A stretch of 64,000 nucleotides of DNA from Epithemia pelagica (GCA_946965045.2 OX337237.1:3162001-3226000), one strand, 5' to 3'; shown: positions 46,201-55,666, counted from the first letter of the stretch. Notes: generated by a model from the letters alone, not told the origin. Made by a program: numbers and translations.

Positions 46201-48082
46201 GCCAGGTTCTTCTTCTCAATCACCCCCAGGCACCACCCTCGGTGTCAACACTGACCAGGTAATGTCCTGTTTTGCCTTGAAAAACAATGGCGAAGACGAG
46301 GACGACGATGAAATTGTTCATCACAATTATCATCCAAACGAGTCTCAGAAACGAGCCGTGTTGGAATCCCCTACCAAACAAAGTCGCACGGATGCTTCCA
46401 CGGGCTCTTCGCCAGTCTCACCATCCAATCGATCCAAATTGGATCATTATATAAAAGAACAAGCCAACGTCGATCCAATTCAAGAACTCATTGAAAAGGT
46501 GGAAGACGATGCCTCATCCGCGGAAAGCACGACAGTGACTAGCAACACAACCGATCACTCAACCAGTGTCGCGCCCATGTATGACCGACGGCGAGACCGA
46601 AGACGAAAACGGCTGGAACGACAGCGACATGAACAGCAACAAAAGAAACATCCTCTGGAGAAGAGTAGATCCATGAGCTCGATTCATTCGTGTGGATCTG
46701 TGCATACGGCAGCATCCTCTATGATAACCTTCATGTCACCGGAACGACAAACACTCACTGTCGTGTCCTCTCCACAACGGCACAAGGACGAAGAGAGCCA
46801 GTTTGTCATAATGGAAGATGACGATGAAGAAGACGACGACGGTGGTGGAGCAACAACTTGTTCGGATGATGACTCCATTGCCTCATCGACTCGGGCTGCC
46901 GCTCCGTATCCGTGTTCGGCGCCACAACTGGACCCGGACAGTACTTCTACTCAGAACCGCCATGCTCAAGAAACACACGATTCGATGGATCCTATTTCGG
47001 CAGCCATTTGTGCGCCGGACTCTCCCTTGACACCCAAACGAAATCGCTTTTCGTGGCTGTCCTTGGCCAAACGACTCACAGCATGTTCTGTGGGGCCAAC
47101 CTGGTCCTCTTCGCTCTCGTATTATTGCTCCGATCCTACGTCCGAAGGTTCTCCGCCGACAACCATGTCACCACCAAAGGCTACATTGGCAACTCCACTG
47201 CCTCCTCCGCCACTACCAGCCGCACCACAGGTCACGGAACAGCATCGTGATAACAAGACCAAGAATCGAGATCTCATGGATACCAACAACAACAAGAACC
47301 GAAAGAAACTGACGTTGGACGAACGAAACAAATCCACACCCAATCACAAGAAACGCAATCTCTTGACTGGTTTGGGGGCACGTCGTCGACGCCAGCGACA
47401 ACAACAACAACAACAAAAGCAGCAGCGATTGCAAGCTATTACGGTCGTGACGCCACCACCGACTCCTCCACGATCTTTTGGGTCTGTTCCGGTCGCCCTG
47501 GAATCGCCCACACCCTCGTATGGCAAACCCCCTCGTCCGGGTCGAAGTGTGGGTGGAACGTGGATGATGAAAAAGAAACGTTCGTCGTCCACTCTTGCTA
47601 CGACAGCCCAATCTCCTCCGCGTGCTGCTCTGGTCCGGTCCCGTCGTCCAAACGATACGACGACCACCAACGTTCCACTGTTGCAGTCGGCTTCGTCCCT
47701 GTCCTCGTCGTCCTCCACACGACCAGTACGGTTTCCCCACAAATCACATCCTCCGGCACTGGGCTTGTATCAATCTCTTTCGAGTGGCAGCGACAATGAG
47801 AGCAGTAGCAGTAGTAGCTGTTGTGCAAGTGACAAGGATGGGGAACGAAATTCCACCTTGGACGACTATACCTTGTCTCATATTCGAGGCATGAAGAAGC
47901 AGCAGCAAGAAAAGAAACGGCACAAGGAAACGATTGATGGTCCATCGTCGTTATCATCCTCCACACCACCGTGGTTGACTACTTTTCCGACTCGAAGTAG
48001 CAGTAACAGCAATTGGCGGAGCAGTTTGGGTGGCACTCACCGGATTCCACACCATCCAGGGTTTCGAGGAATGGATCCCTAA
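43271..48082 (+). CDS. Large intrinsically disordered protein (1603 aa), function unknown
   Basis: An uninterrupted frame of 4812 bp from ATG 43271 (MVQLGPRSRSTRLRHEEDRP); upstream codons in frame contain no ATG. Composition is dominated by Ser, Thr, Pro, Arg, Lys, Asp and Glu, with acidic runs (DEDDDDDPDD near 167), basic clusters (KRLFSYRRRAKRERVQQRK near 530; SRRRSRSSTRS near 590), Thr runs and a basic helix near 1120 (DRRRDRRRKRLERQRHEQQQ). Another basic Gln-rich stretch, LGARRRRQRQQQQQQ, lies near 1385. No globular domain, transmembrane helix or signal peptide is seen. A nuclear or scaffold role is conceivable from the basic clusters alone. Coding status is well supported by length, not by homology. 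Confidence 0.75.
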   Translation: MVQLGPRSRSTRLRHEEDRPTSSCVSSLSLEQHTNRTTRTKSPAYTNHAKNHRGRWSSPRSLGSPPITTKEELRTETPLTASTSDSWTLGSSSLVSTGSGSVWNNLPLGSSSSMSMTAPAASASSSSSWWSPQHMQRQNRRILEGSHVYLDEDDDDDPDDVEEELDPEDHNEHHMERDEEERIPSPTALIPSLLSYSHPRRTRHLPSVPRPSSSSPPKQRRPKRRGECPEPDDTDTNELRYHRSCSPEQRRRVAQARRTRVQSGQACLRLEFRPQPWVVSQRPSTTSKDKDEPYSIPKEDTHYRNSNSNKHVVHSHWAPQQQQHDKNEEEEEEDSLQLVLNPTRSSSSLSHSLLAPSPELVVSSPVSLSNHHKSTQNHDDKLSERVVAPNDRTSRRFTHHPQDDRHHQSSSSSLRVDTSPTPQPTAAAAAARRNGSSSTKPISRDPVLYTKNHHNHKARTKSPDPPPSQQQVVAVPPPSNPAEPRPVPLQRTEQEAEQEKGSDKTILPTPKRLFSYRRRAKRERVQQRKSSRKDNHRHYKTASTHPPNTTDDTTINDTNGKTKRHRKTSVTRHSRRRSRSSTRSDTNPQDGTTTITTRTITTLTTTTTTTTSTRTSEEPNPTITTTPTTGADGLPGPNAVPNNNKETSLNQRGAGSRRFLWSSPTESASEDETRRGRSLSTNGTGAYKTRLEHRRKVLARQQQLCDGPHDDKAEMDDDNNKNSSLNNTTLDSTISSTSECPSDEHPHTDVSSFSSWEPDHHHPMQKTTTPSHADKTVTPIRSRSHMSLDNDPSKGTSDDTNVSLNIPALAAAATGDRTSNLFASAWTIKAAPAATIEFSEDDEDLRPAPDDHEAANGKNSEDISVWLDSSYEEDNPIQISSSGVQEEENKANSFQDCHRIQVTTQKPVVRPNLPGANLSTDSTPKHATKTDADSKPKDDTQKEEENSTYGAGCYKDTKESTVPFWPVLDISTMSLAQPGSSSQSPPGTTLGVNTDQVMSCFALKNNGEDEDDDEIVHHNYHPNESQKRAVLESPTKQSRTDASTGSSPVSPSNRSKLDHYIKEQANVDPIQELIEKVEDDASSAESTTVTSNTTDHSTSVAPMYDRRRDRRRKRLERQRHEQQQKKHPLEKSRSMSSIHSCGSVHTAASSMITFMSPERQTLTVVSSPQRHKDEESQFVIMEDDDEEDDDGGGATTCSDDDSIASSTRAAAPYPCSAPQLDPDSTSTQNRHAQETHDSMDPISAAICAPDSPLTPKRNRFSWLSLAKRLTACSVGPTWSSSLSYYCSDPTSEGSPPTTMSPPKATLATPLPPPPLPAAPQVTEQHRDNKTKNRDLMDTNNNKNRKKLTLDERNKSTPNHKKRNLLTGLGARRRRQRQQQQQQKQQRLQAITVVTPPPTPPRSFGSVPVALESPTPSYGKPPRPGRSVGGTWMMKKKRSSSTLATTAQSPPRAALVRSRRPNDTTTTNVPLLQSASSLSSSSSTRPVRFPHKSHPPALGLYQSLSSGSDNESSSSSSCCASDKDGERNSTLDDYTLSHIRGMKKQQQEKKRHKETIDGPSSLSSSTPPWLTTFPTRSSSNSNWRSSLGGTHRIPHHPGFRGMDP

Positions 48083-48844
48083 TAACGAATAACCTAGTCC
48101 AGAATGACGTGCTCAAAAGTGTGTCATCTTGCCTCTTGCTTTTGCTTCTTCTCTTGCATGAGAGAAATGAGCATCCTGGTAGGATGGAATCTCATAGACC
48201 ACAATGCTCGGGTTGCCGCACTATAGACTGGAGGAACATAGTTGGGTTGTACGTCTCTGTCTGGTAGAGCACCTATTTGAAAAGGGGGGGGAATGATCAT
48301 ATAGCGAAAGAGAAAGAGGGAGTAGAAAAATAGAGACCCCTAAAATTCGAATGACGTAAAAAGGGGCCACAAAACGCCCTCGCATCTCGCATTGACGACG
48401 ACGGAAGACGAAGATCTCGGCACCGACACAACGAGGGTCTGTCTTATTGTCCTATATTAGAGATAGACAGCACAACAGCAAGAGAGATTCTCGACAACAC
48501 AACCATTCTAGAGTGATTGGGGGTCTGGTACGTCTACCATGTGAATGGCTCCTGCGGAGCCATTGAAAAACAACAACAACAACAATGGCAGACACCCAAA
48601 GAGCCTCTTTGGTGCATACGATATACACAGCGACCTGTCCATGTCGTTGTGTTGCAGATCTCGATTTTGTCTGGTGTGCGCATGTGTGTGGAGCCTTTGT
48701 TTTACCTTTTGTTCGTTTTCTCAGCTTGGTTTTCTTGTTTGGCTGGATTTCTTGTGTGGTTGCAGACGAAACCACAACAACAACAAGGTTGAATTATTTT
48801 GTGGATCTTGCTGGAAGGAGTATTTATAGTGCTAGAGTACTACA
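48083..48844. other. Intergenic
   Basis: No gene is supported. Three overlapping plus-strand frames near 48515-49170 share hydrophobic runs but run into or under the next gene in other phases. Probably the promoter and 5' UTR of the following gene. Confidence 0.45.
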
Positions 48845-50782
48845 ATGGGCTTGTTTGCCACTTTGCAATCGACACCCTTGGTCCAAGGAAGCAATAACGA
48901 CACGACCAAATCCACCGACAATACCAATAACAAGAGTCGGTCGTTGCACGTCCCCACCGTGGTCCAATTGTTTGCTACTCCCGCACCCTTGCAATGGACG
49001 ACCCATGAAACCACAACCACTGTGGCTCCTCCCTGGGCTTGTGTCTCGTATCAAACGGTATCCACCAGCAATAACAATCCTAGCAGCCGGACAAACACTG
49101 CCAAGACATCTACTTCAAGTAGTACGGGCAGCAGTGACGATTTGGCCGTTTGGAATGTCCGCGTCTTGACTGAGGATCGTACCACAACCCAAAGCTTGAC
49201 GGAAACCGTCTTTGGGCAACTCCACAAGAATCACCATCCCAACAAGTTTTGTTTTACCATCGACTTGTCATCGTCACCGGCCTCCACCTTTGCCGAGGTG
49301 GAACCCAAGGTGACACAATTGCAAGAAACATTGGTGCGATTTCTCATTACCACGAGCAATCGTAGTACTAGTAGTACGACGACGACGAGTACCGAGGACG
49401 CTGGCAGCAGCCACCAAGAGTCGACCAATGACAGTACGACGACTACCACCAATACCAAGACGGACCAGGTCAATGAAACCACCACCTTGTATCAATTGCG
49501 TACCGTGCAATTTGGCATGGCGCCCGAAGGCACTGCTACAACGACCACGACGGCCGAAGAATCCGACAAGAAGGTTTCGGTCGCCCTCTTGATTTCCGTC
49601 CTGTTGCCGCCCCAAAAAACAACCAAGGACGATGCCACTAATCCAAAGGATTCCAAACCAGAACAGCAAGACAAGGACACTGGAGACGACAAGGAGGAAG
49701 ATGACGACGACGACGATGAAGATTATCAAGCCAAACAAACGAGGGCCTTACTCTTGTATCATTTGCGTCGCTATGCCATGTTGTTGAATTGTGCCTTGCT
49801 CTTTGTCGATACAAGCCGTACCTGGACCGATCCGGACGATGCCGCGGCCGTCATGAGTTCCATGGCTCACACCAAGAATGGCTTGCCCCCCACCCTGTCC
49901 TTGTCTCAAACGGTGCTCTTGTGGAGAGCCTTTGCGCTCGGACAAGCCATTTGGAATGACTATCCCACCATTTTGGAATTACCCATGGCCTCGCCCATTA
50001 TGTTGTTGGAACCCTTGTCGGAACAACCGCCACAACCAACAGAACCACAACCAGAAGGAGGAGGAGAAGACAATGACAAGGAGGCGTCGACTACCGAAGA
50101 TGCTGCCACGGCCGCCGCTAGTACTACTACAACAACAACCACGCCATTGGTCTTTGGACCCGGTTCCTATCAACAAGACTTGTTGGAATCTGTCTTGTTG
50201 CGCAATGCGCATTATCCTGGACATTGGGATGCCGCCAAGGAACATGTCTGGACGATTTTGCCCCACACGGTCGACACCGACGATCAACCCACCGCCACGC
50301 TTCGCATGCGCCAAATGATGGAACGTACGACGCCCCACACGACGGGGGTACCATCCTCCGCTACTTCTACCGTGGGGGATCAAGGCTGGTTGTTGGAATT
50401 GCAAGAATCGCTCGGTACGACGACCACAATGACACTGTCGGACAGCACGGCCAGTGCGACCACGTCCTCCACACCCGTGGCGGCCACCACACCGGCTCTG
50501 AGCAAGGCCACGACTCCTGCCACACCGGCCACATCCTTGTTGCCGGCCGAATTGCAAAATTTGGCGTCCCCGACCCCGGCCAACAGCAGTACTGCGGCTC
50601 TCTTTCAAACCCCCGAACCCAAAGCACGCACAGGGTCGAAACCAACCAAATCGGAACGGGCCACAACGGGAACCAAAAAAGCCAAGGCCACGCCCGCCAC
50701 AGCCAAACCATCCGCCGCGACGCCCAACACGGCGGGGACCAGTAAGGATACTGCCGACTTTTTTCAAAGTTTGCTCAAATAA
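48845..50782 (+). CDS. Thr/Ala-rich protein of unknown function
   Basis: 645 aa, single exon, ATG at 48845 (ctacaATGGGC). Two ordered-looking parts alternate with Thr/Ser/Asp low complexity. One starts with VPTVVQLFATPAPLQW, then AVWNVRVLTED and KFCFTIDLSSSPASTFAEVE, then VSVALLISVLLPP (about 35-250). A helical part starts with ALLLYHLRRYAMLLNCALLF and DTSRTWTDPDDAA, then LSQTVLLWRAFALGQAIW (about 305-385). A later conserved-looking piece is PGSYQQDLLESVLLRNAHYP (about 440-460). The C-terminal 150 residues are Thr/Ala/Pro/Lys-rich and end DTADFFQSLLK. An acidic DDDDDDED run lies near 290. I do not recognise the family. The beta-then-helix order could be an adaptor or a complex subunit; that is only a guess. 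Confidence 0.8.
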   Translation: MGLFATLQSTPLVQGSNNDTTKSTDNTNNKSRSLHVPTVVQLFATPAPLQWTTHETTTTVAPPWACVSYQTVSTSNNNPSSRTNTAKTSTSSSTGSSDDLAVWNVRVLTEDRTTTQSLTETVFGQLHKNHHPNKFCFTIDLSSSPASTFAEVEPKVTQLQETLVRFLITTSNRSTSSTTTTSTEDAGSSHQESTNDSTTTTTNTKTDQVNETTTLYQLRTVQFGMAPEGTATTTTTAEESDKKVSVALLISVLLPPQKTTKDDATNPKDSKPEQQDKDTGDDKEEDDDDDDEDYQAKQTRALLLYHLRRYAMLLNCALLFVDTSRTWTDPDDAAAVMSSMAHTKNGLPPTLSLSQTVLLWRAFALGQAIWNDYPTILELPMASPIMLLEPLSEQPPQPTEPQPEGGGEDNDKEASTTEDAATAAASTTTTTTTPLVFGPGSYQQDLLESVLLRNAHYPGHWDAAKEHVWTILPHTVDTDDQPTATLRMRQMMERTTPHTTGVPSSATSTVGDQGWLLELQESLGTTTTMTLSDSTASATTSSTPVAATTPALSKATTPATPATSLLPAELQNLASPTPANSSTAALFQTPEPKARTGSKPTKSERATTGTKKAKATPATAKPSAATPNTAGTSKDTADFFQSLLK

Positions 50783-51261
50783 AACAAAACGAGGCCACCT
50801 CGCTTCCCAAACGCGTTTTGGGACGACGAAAAAATATCTTGTCAAATGACCATTTCGTAAATCGATAGATTCTATTCTCTCTAGCGACGATCATGTTCAT
50901 TCTACACAGAGACTGGACCACAATCCTCGTGACTGCCTCCAAGCTAACCATTCAATACGACATCGAAATGATTTAGAGATTGACGTGTCTCGCGTCACAT
51001 GTCCGTCCCATTAACACGACCACCACCGCGAAACCGTGTATCGAAATGCACCGTGTAGAGTCTACAAGTATGAATCTATTAGGAATCATGGAGACGCCGA
51101 GCTGCGGCCGATCGTGATACGCTGGTCTTCAACCCTAAGACACTATGGTAAACATAACAATCAAAATTAATTTCGTGATTGTGTTAGGAGTACTAAGTAG
51201 GACTGCCAAGAGTATATAATGCTTCATTACCAGCATGTCATCTCATAAACAAACAGAGTCT

Positions 51262-53077
51262 TTACTCTTCGTCCCCTATGATCAGTTGTTCCAACTTGTG
51301 CAGTCGACTTTCCAACCTCTTGTTTGTCTCAGTGAACTTTTTATCAGTTTCACCAAGTCTCGTGTTTGTTTCAACCAACTTCTTGTCAGTTTCAACGAGC
51401 TTCTTGTTCTCCTCGACCAGCCTCTTGTTCTCCTGAACCAGCTTCTCGTTCAACTCCGACAGTTTTTCTAGAGAACTCGTGGCACCAACTTTCCACTTCT
51501 CAATCTGGTCCACACGATTCAACAGTGGCACAACTTTGTCCTCCTTCTTGTTGAAACTACCACGGGACGGAGACTCACGTGAGCTTGCAGACAGGGTGGC
51601 GGCATCACGGGATTTCTTGTTACTAGTCTCCACTTCCAATTCAGGATCAATCGACCTTTTCCCGGCAACACTAGGCTGTGTTGTACCATTCATCAGCAAA
51701 GATTCTTTCATCTGATGCGTCTCTTTCGCTTTGGGAGCTTCTTTCAATGCATGCTCTTTATCCACATTGTTGCTTACTTGTTTGATAACAGTGCCAAGCT
51801 TCTCAAGCTCCATATGAGACGAGCACAATTTCTGTAAAAGGCAGTAGGCAATTGTGAGAGCCGAAACATCATTTGTCCCAAAGACACTTGCAAGACGCAG
51901 CAATACGAACCTTGGTTTCTTTTTCCTTCTCCGTCAACACAAGATATTCACAATTATCTTCTTCGGAACCACCAATGGCTAAAATGCCATTGGAAATGAC
52001 AACCATGCTACCATAATTCCGTTCTGTTGTCATACATGGAAGCTTCCACACGACGCGTTGTTGAGTATCCATGACTTCGACGGATGATAAAACGTTCCTA
52101 TCGCTGTCTAACCCTCCCGCAACGACGAGGCAGGATTCCACCTTGACCACACAATGTTGAAACCGAGGAGTGTCCAGAACAAGGTCCTTCTGTATCTTCC
52201 AGGACTTTGTCAATGGAAAAACAGATGAAACAGTTGCATCTGTGGGGTTTGAGCAGTCATCAAACTCCAGGTATTCGACATGCATTTCGTGCAGCAGCGA
52301 CCATCGTTGTTTCCCACCAACGACAAAGATTCGCTGGCCAATGACAGCCATTCCAAAAAAACACCGTCCTTTGCTCAACGGTGGCCCAGAGACGACTGAA
52401 AACTGACTTTTGGATGCAGTGTCAATGATGTCTACAGATGACAAACTTGAGCGGGTTTTTTCAACGAATCCACCGACCACAACGATGAATCTGTCATGTA
52501 CAGCAGCAGCGGCACATCCCCATCGTTTTGAAGACAAATGGCAATCCAACATCTTCCATCGATTCGTAGTGCTGTCGGCAGCAGGTGTGAGAAGTAACTC
52601 TCCAACTTGAATTGCTTCCACAGTGTCCAGGTCGTCGTTGTCTCCATATCCCCCAATGACAAAAACAGTGTCATTGCAAACTACACTGGCAGAGCCAGCC
52701 CGTGCTTCGTTTAGGCGTGGCCCCTCTCTCCACTTTTTGTCAGTTTCGTTCACATTCAAAAGAAGAACCGAATTGGACATCTGTTCCCGAGCTTTCTCTC
52801 CGCCTATTACGACCACAATCTCCTCGTTGTTCTTGTCCGGATGTTTGACAACAACCGACGAGTGGCAAAAACGCCAACCTCCCAAAAGTGGAGGCCAATT
52901 GGATGATTGCCATTGCGGTTGTTGATGGTCATTGCAGTCGTCCAAGACCAATCCGGATTGGAGCGCTTGCTCCTGGATCCTCATTGTGCAAATCACCTGT
53001 CCGTCCACTTTTGCTGATTGCGTGGCTCCGTTTTTGTGTCCTCTCCCCACACGGGGAATGGTTTCGGTCATCATCAT
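51262..53077 (-). CDS. Kelch-repeat/coiled-coil protein, copy 1 (diverged)
   Basis: Exon 1 53077-51911, exon 2 51831-51262, 79-bp intron (CCAAG|GTTCGT ... TTTTACAG|AAATTG), phase 0, 578 aa. The first ATG after an in-frame stop is at 53077 (three ATGs in a row). Residues 50-385 form a kelch-type beta propeller with recurring VVVIGG, VFVIGGYGD, IVVVGGF, IFVVGG, LVVAGG and ILAIGG strands. The C-terminal exon has a basic KKSRD motif and perfect heptads (NKRLVEENKKLVETDKKLVE...) forming a parallel coiled coil. Such proteins usually act as scaffolds or adaptors, here probably as a dimer. Compared with copies 2 and 3 it carries one extra heptad and many substitutions, but its first about 38 codons are identical to theirs. 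GTTCGT is a weak donor but conserved in all copies. Confidence 0.8.
51320..51470 (-). repeat. 21-bp minisatellite encoding heptad repeats
   Basis: On the minus strand, consecutive 7-codon units of the type N/D-K-K/R-L-V-E-E/T encode the coiled coil. Copy 1 has one unit more (DKKFTET) than copies 2 and 3, which accounts for a 21-bp size difference. Confidence 0.8.
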
Positions 53078-53981
53078 CAATCACCCTCTGAAGTTTCTCG
53101 ACGCGCAAAGACTCACGATCGTACACCACACGTCGGAGTTTGCTCAAAATCGCGCGTCTCATCCGTTACGTCATTGTGAGCGTGTGGATGATTCACGTGC
53201 AAGTCGCATTGTCGGTTTGGAATCGATACGTTGACTGTGTCTCCTTGTCGTCTCTCATCATCAGTTATTTTTTTTTGCGAAACGAGATTGTGAGAAAGGG
53301 CGCGACTCCAAATTTGAGAATTGTTGCGCGGGCGGCGGGCGCTCGAAAAAATTGCGCACGTACAAGTCTGCCCTTCCTGCACGAGGGCACGAACTTTGCC
53401 GCGCCAAAACAATGGTCGTCTGTCATTTATCCGAGATGCAGATGGAGCACACATACCGTCTGTCCGTCCATCCTGAGCACGACGCCTGGCAGGCACATCG
53501 GGGCGGCGGCCTCGCAGGCTCGAAATTCGGAAGAGGTGTTGTGACAAGATCTTTCGAACATTCCGTTGGTTCGGTCAGCGCTCGCTCTCCCCCAAGCCAA
53601 GAAGAAAGAAGACAGCACTCCAAATTTTTTGCATTTCATCGAAGCCACACACACGCACCCCACAAACTGCCAAAAAAAAGATTCTGTTTTCTCTTGTTCC
53701 CTTCTTTGGTGCCCAGCAACAAAACATCAAACAAAGAAGGAGCAGATCATCGAAACACATGATTGACACACATCATCCCCATCTCAGAATCGAAGGATCC
53801 AAGGAGAGTTCAAAGTGCTATTAGGTTCGAGGTTTAGCTCTATAAGAGAGTGCTGCTGCTGCTTGTTCCTCTTATTTTTGTGCATTGAATTCGATATATC
53901 CAACGACCGCATCCGTCTGTTTGTGCTCATACTATACACGTGGTGTTCCATTCCATTCACAACGACCGTGACAACGACACC
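53078..53981. promoter_or_regulatory. Divergent intergenic region of the kelch/membrane-protein pair, unit 1
   Basis: About 0.9 kb between head-to-head genes, unchanged in all three units (57462-58365 and 61846-62749). Frames of 134-144 codons exist on both strands, overlapping antisense to each other; they lack any domain and are not annotated. A cacgtg box lies near 53196, and tataagag at 53841-53848 is 141 bp before the plus-strand start. Confidence 0.55.
53841..53848 (+). promoter_or_regulatory. TATA-like box of the membrane-protein gene
   Basis: ctcTATAAGAGagtg, 141 bp upstream of ATG 53982. Repeated at 58225 and 62609. Assigned by position and sequence only. Confidence 0.35.
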
Positions 53982-54905
53982 ATGCCTGCTACTATCACTA
54001 CAAGTAACGCCACGGCTGGGGACGAAATTGAACAATTGACCTTGCAAGCAGATGCCATTTTGGAGACCCTACGATTGGAAACCCACAAATCGAACAACAA
54101 CCACGACAACATCGAGGACAACAACTTTTCTCCAGACGAAACGACCGCATCCTCTCCTACCGCACGTGCCATTTCCACTACACACCAATGGTTGCAATGG
54201 TCCAACCACACACAAGAACAAGAAGAATCCACAGCGGCCGTGGTTCCATCCGATTCGCAATCCTTTTCCTCTTCGTACAGCAATCCTCCTATCAATACTA
54301 GCGACCAGCCACCAAATGTGGATGAGTTACAGCAGGAACAAGGAGAAGAACAAGCTTCCTCGTCGTTGTTGTCCTCCTGGTTGGCCCAGACTCGTCGTTC
54401 CGATCCTCTCCACCATTCAGAAAGTGACAATGATGAGGATGCCATTCCTCCCATGGTGGTCATGGTCGGTGGTGGCTTACTCGGTGCCAATTTGGTGCAA
54501 CACCAAGAATATTTGCAAGAACAAAAGACTCTCAAACACCATCAACAAGTGCAATCGCAATTGGCTAGCCAAGCGGCGGCCAAGGCGCGAGCCAATGAGG
54601 AACGACGCAAAGAACAAGAACGAAGCGAACGACGACGACGACGACGCAGAGCGGCACTCGAACAGGAGCAGAACCACACGATGCAACTCGAGAACCACAA
54701 GCCGTTTGCCGTTACATGGTTGGATGTCGCCTTGCTGAGTGCTACACTGGTGGTTCTAACCAGTGTCGCTTGGCTCGTGTTTGGATCATCTCAACCACAA
54801 TCATCTTCTTATTCTTCACAAGCACAGCAGCAAGCCCTCTTGTTGCATCCGGATGGACACATGATTACACCATTGGCCTCGTGGTATCCTCCAAGAAGAT
54901 TCTAG
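53982..54905 (+). CDS. Single-pass membrane protein with basic coiled region, copy 1
   Basis: 307 aa from ATG 53982 (gacaccATGCCTGC). N-terminal helix EIEQLTLQADAILETLRLE (15-33), then a Ser/Thr/Asn/Asp-rich disordered part. A Gly-rich hydrophobic patch, MVVMVGGGLLGANLV (158-172), follows. The Gln/Ala helix passes into a strongly basic stretch, EERRKEQERSERRRRRRRAA (206-225). A C-terminal transmembrane helix, VTWLDVALLSATLVVLTSVAWLV (244-266), is followed by about 40 residues ending WYPPRRF. The order basic helix, membrane span, short tail suggests a tail-anchor-like protein with the bulk cytosolic (inference). Family not recognised. After the TAG stop the same frame stays open for 117 more codons. 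Sequence is identical in all three units. Confidence 0.75.
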   Translation: MPATITTSNATAGDEIEQLTLQADAILETLRLETHKSNNNHDNIEDNNFSPDETTASSPTARAISTTHQWLQWSNHTQEQEESTAAVVPSDSQSFSSSYSNPPINTSDQPPNVDELQQEQGEEQASSSLLSSWLAQTRRSDPLHHSESDNDEDAIPPMVVMVGGGLLGANLVQHQEYLQEQKTLKHHQQVQSQLASQAAAKARANEERRKEQERSERRRRRRRAALEQEQNHTMQLENHKPFAVTWLDVALLSATLVVLTSVAWLVFGSSQPQSSSYSSQAQQQALLLHPDGHMITPLASWYPPRRF

Positions 54906-55666
54906 GACTTTCGGATCCTTGCCGTCTCCGATTCGAACCACACACACATGTACACGATCATGTTGCTGCTGGACGAGGTATTCCCTGCGGTGGCACAGTT
55001 GGCTACCGTGTCGAACGAGTTGCGCGCACGGCACCCACACGAGAATGAACCAAAGGCCGGGTGCCAATACTCGTTGTGTGGTTCCGCAACTCGTGGTGGT
55101 GGTCGTTCCGTCACTCGTGGACCGAGACTGTCTGTGGCACATGCCGCAACAACCAGAAACGATTGCATAAAACAGAGCCACACAAGAACGGAAAGAGCTA
55201 CATTGACTGCCCAGGAAAAGACTTGGGGCCACCGAACCGTTGTTGTCCTCCTCCACTGAGCGGTAGATTCTATTCTCTCTAGCGACCATGATGTTCATTC
55301 TGCACAGAGAGTGAGTAGGGTCGACCAGTCTAATGACTGCCTCCAAACTAACCATTCCAGTATTACGACATCGAAATGATTTAGAGATTGACATGTCTCG
55401 CGTCATATGTGCCCAATAACGCGACCACCATCGTGTATCGAAATCCACAGCCATCCACCTCTCCATTCTAGAGGAACGAGGACTCCCATGGTGTAGTGTA
55501 CAAGTATGAATCTATTAGGAGTACTCCTTTTGCAAATAGGGACCCGATCGAGCGCTCATATCGGGACAAGGCTAAGACACTATGGTAAACAGGAGGACTA
55601 AGTAGGACTGCCAAGAGTATATGATGCTTCCTTACCGCCATGCCATCTCATAAACAAACAGAGTTT
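54906..55666. other. Spacer between array genes
   Basis: 54906-55263 is open in more than one plus-strand frame. One frame continues that of the preceding gene; another carries a Trp-rich peptide (VVWFRNSWWWSFRHSW near 55075-55120). No family is assigned. 55264-55666 is the 3' flank of kelch copy 2 and contains the perfect palindrome aggagtactcct at 55517-55528. Confidence 0.45.

Larger units (their letters stand above)
50866..55263. repeat. Tandem array unit 1 (4398 bp, partly diverged)
   Basis: Starts at tagattctattctctctagcga, the same words as at 55264 and 59648. From about 52964 to its end it appears identical to units 2 and 3. From 50866 to 52963 it differs at many sites, with indels including one of 21 bp and one of 3 bp in the coiled-coil exon. 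It contains kelch gene copy 1 (minus) and membrane-protein gene copy 1 (plus). Confidence 0.9.

Noticed and set aside
53113-53547. Frames of 134-144 codons on both strands between the kelch and membrane-protein genes
   Set aside because: They overlap each other antisense, have no domain, occupy the shared promoter region, and splicing them onto the kelch gene would need an intron of about 29 bp.
55075-55260. Trp-rich peptide VVWFRNSWWWSFRHSW after the array membrane-protein gene, loosely like glycosidase-type WFRNTWSW motifs
   Set aside because: Only one short motif resembles anything, with stops or frame changes around it; too weak to assign a family.
54816-55466. 216-codon minus-strand frame overlapping the 3' part of the membrane-protein gene
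   Set aside because: Antisense to a supported gene, no recognisable domain; repeated only because the unit is repeated.
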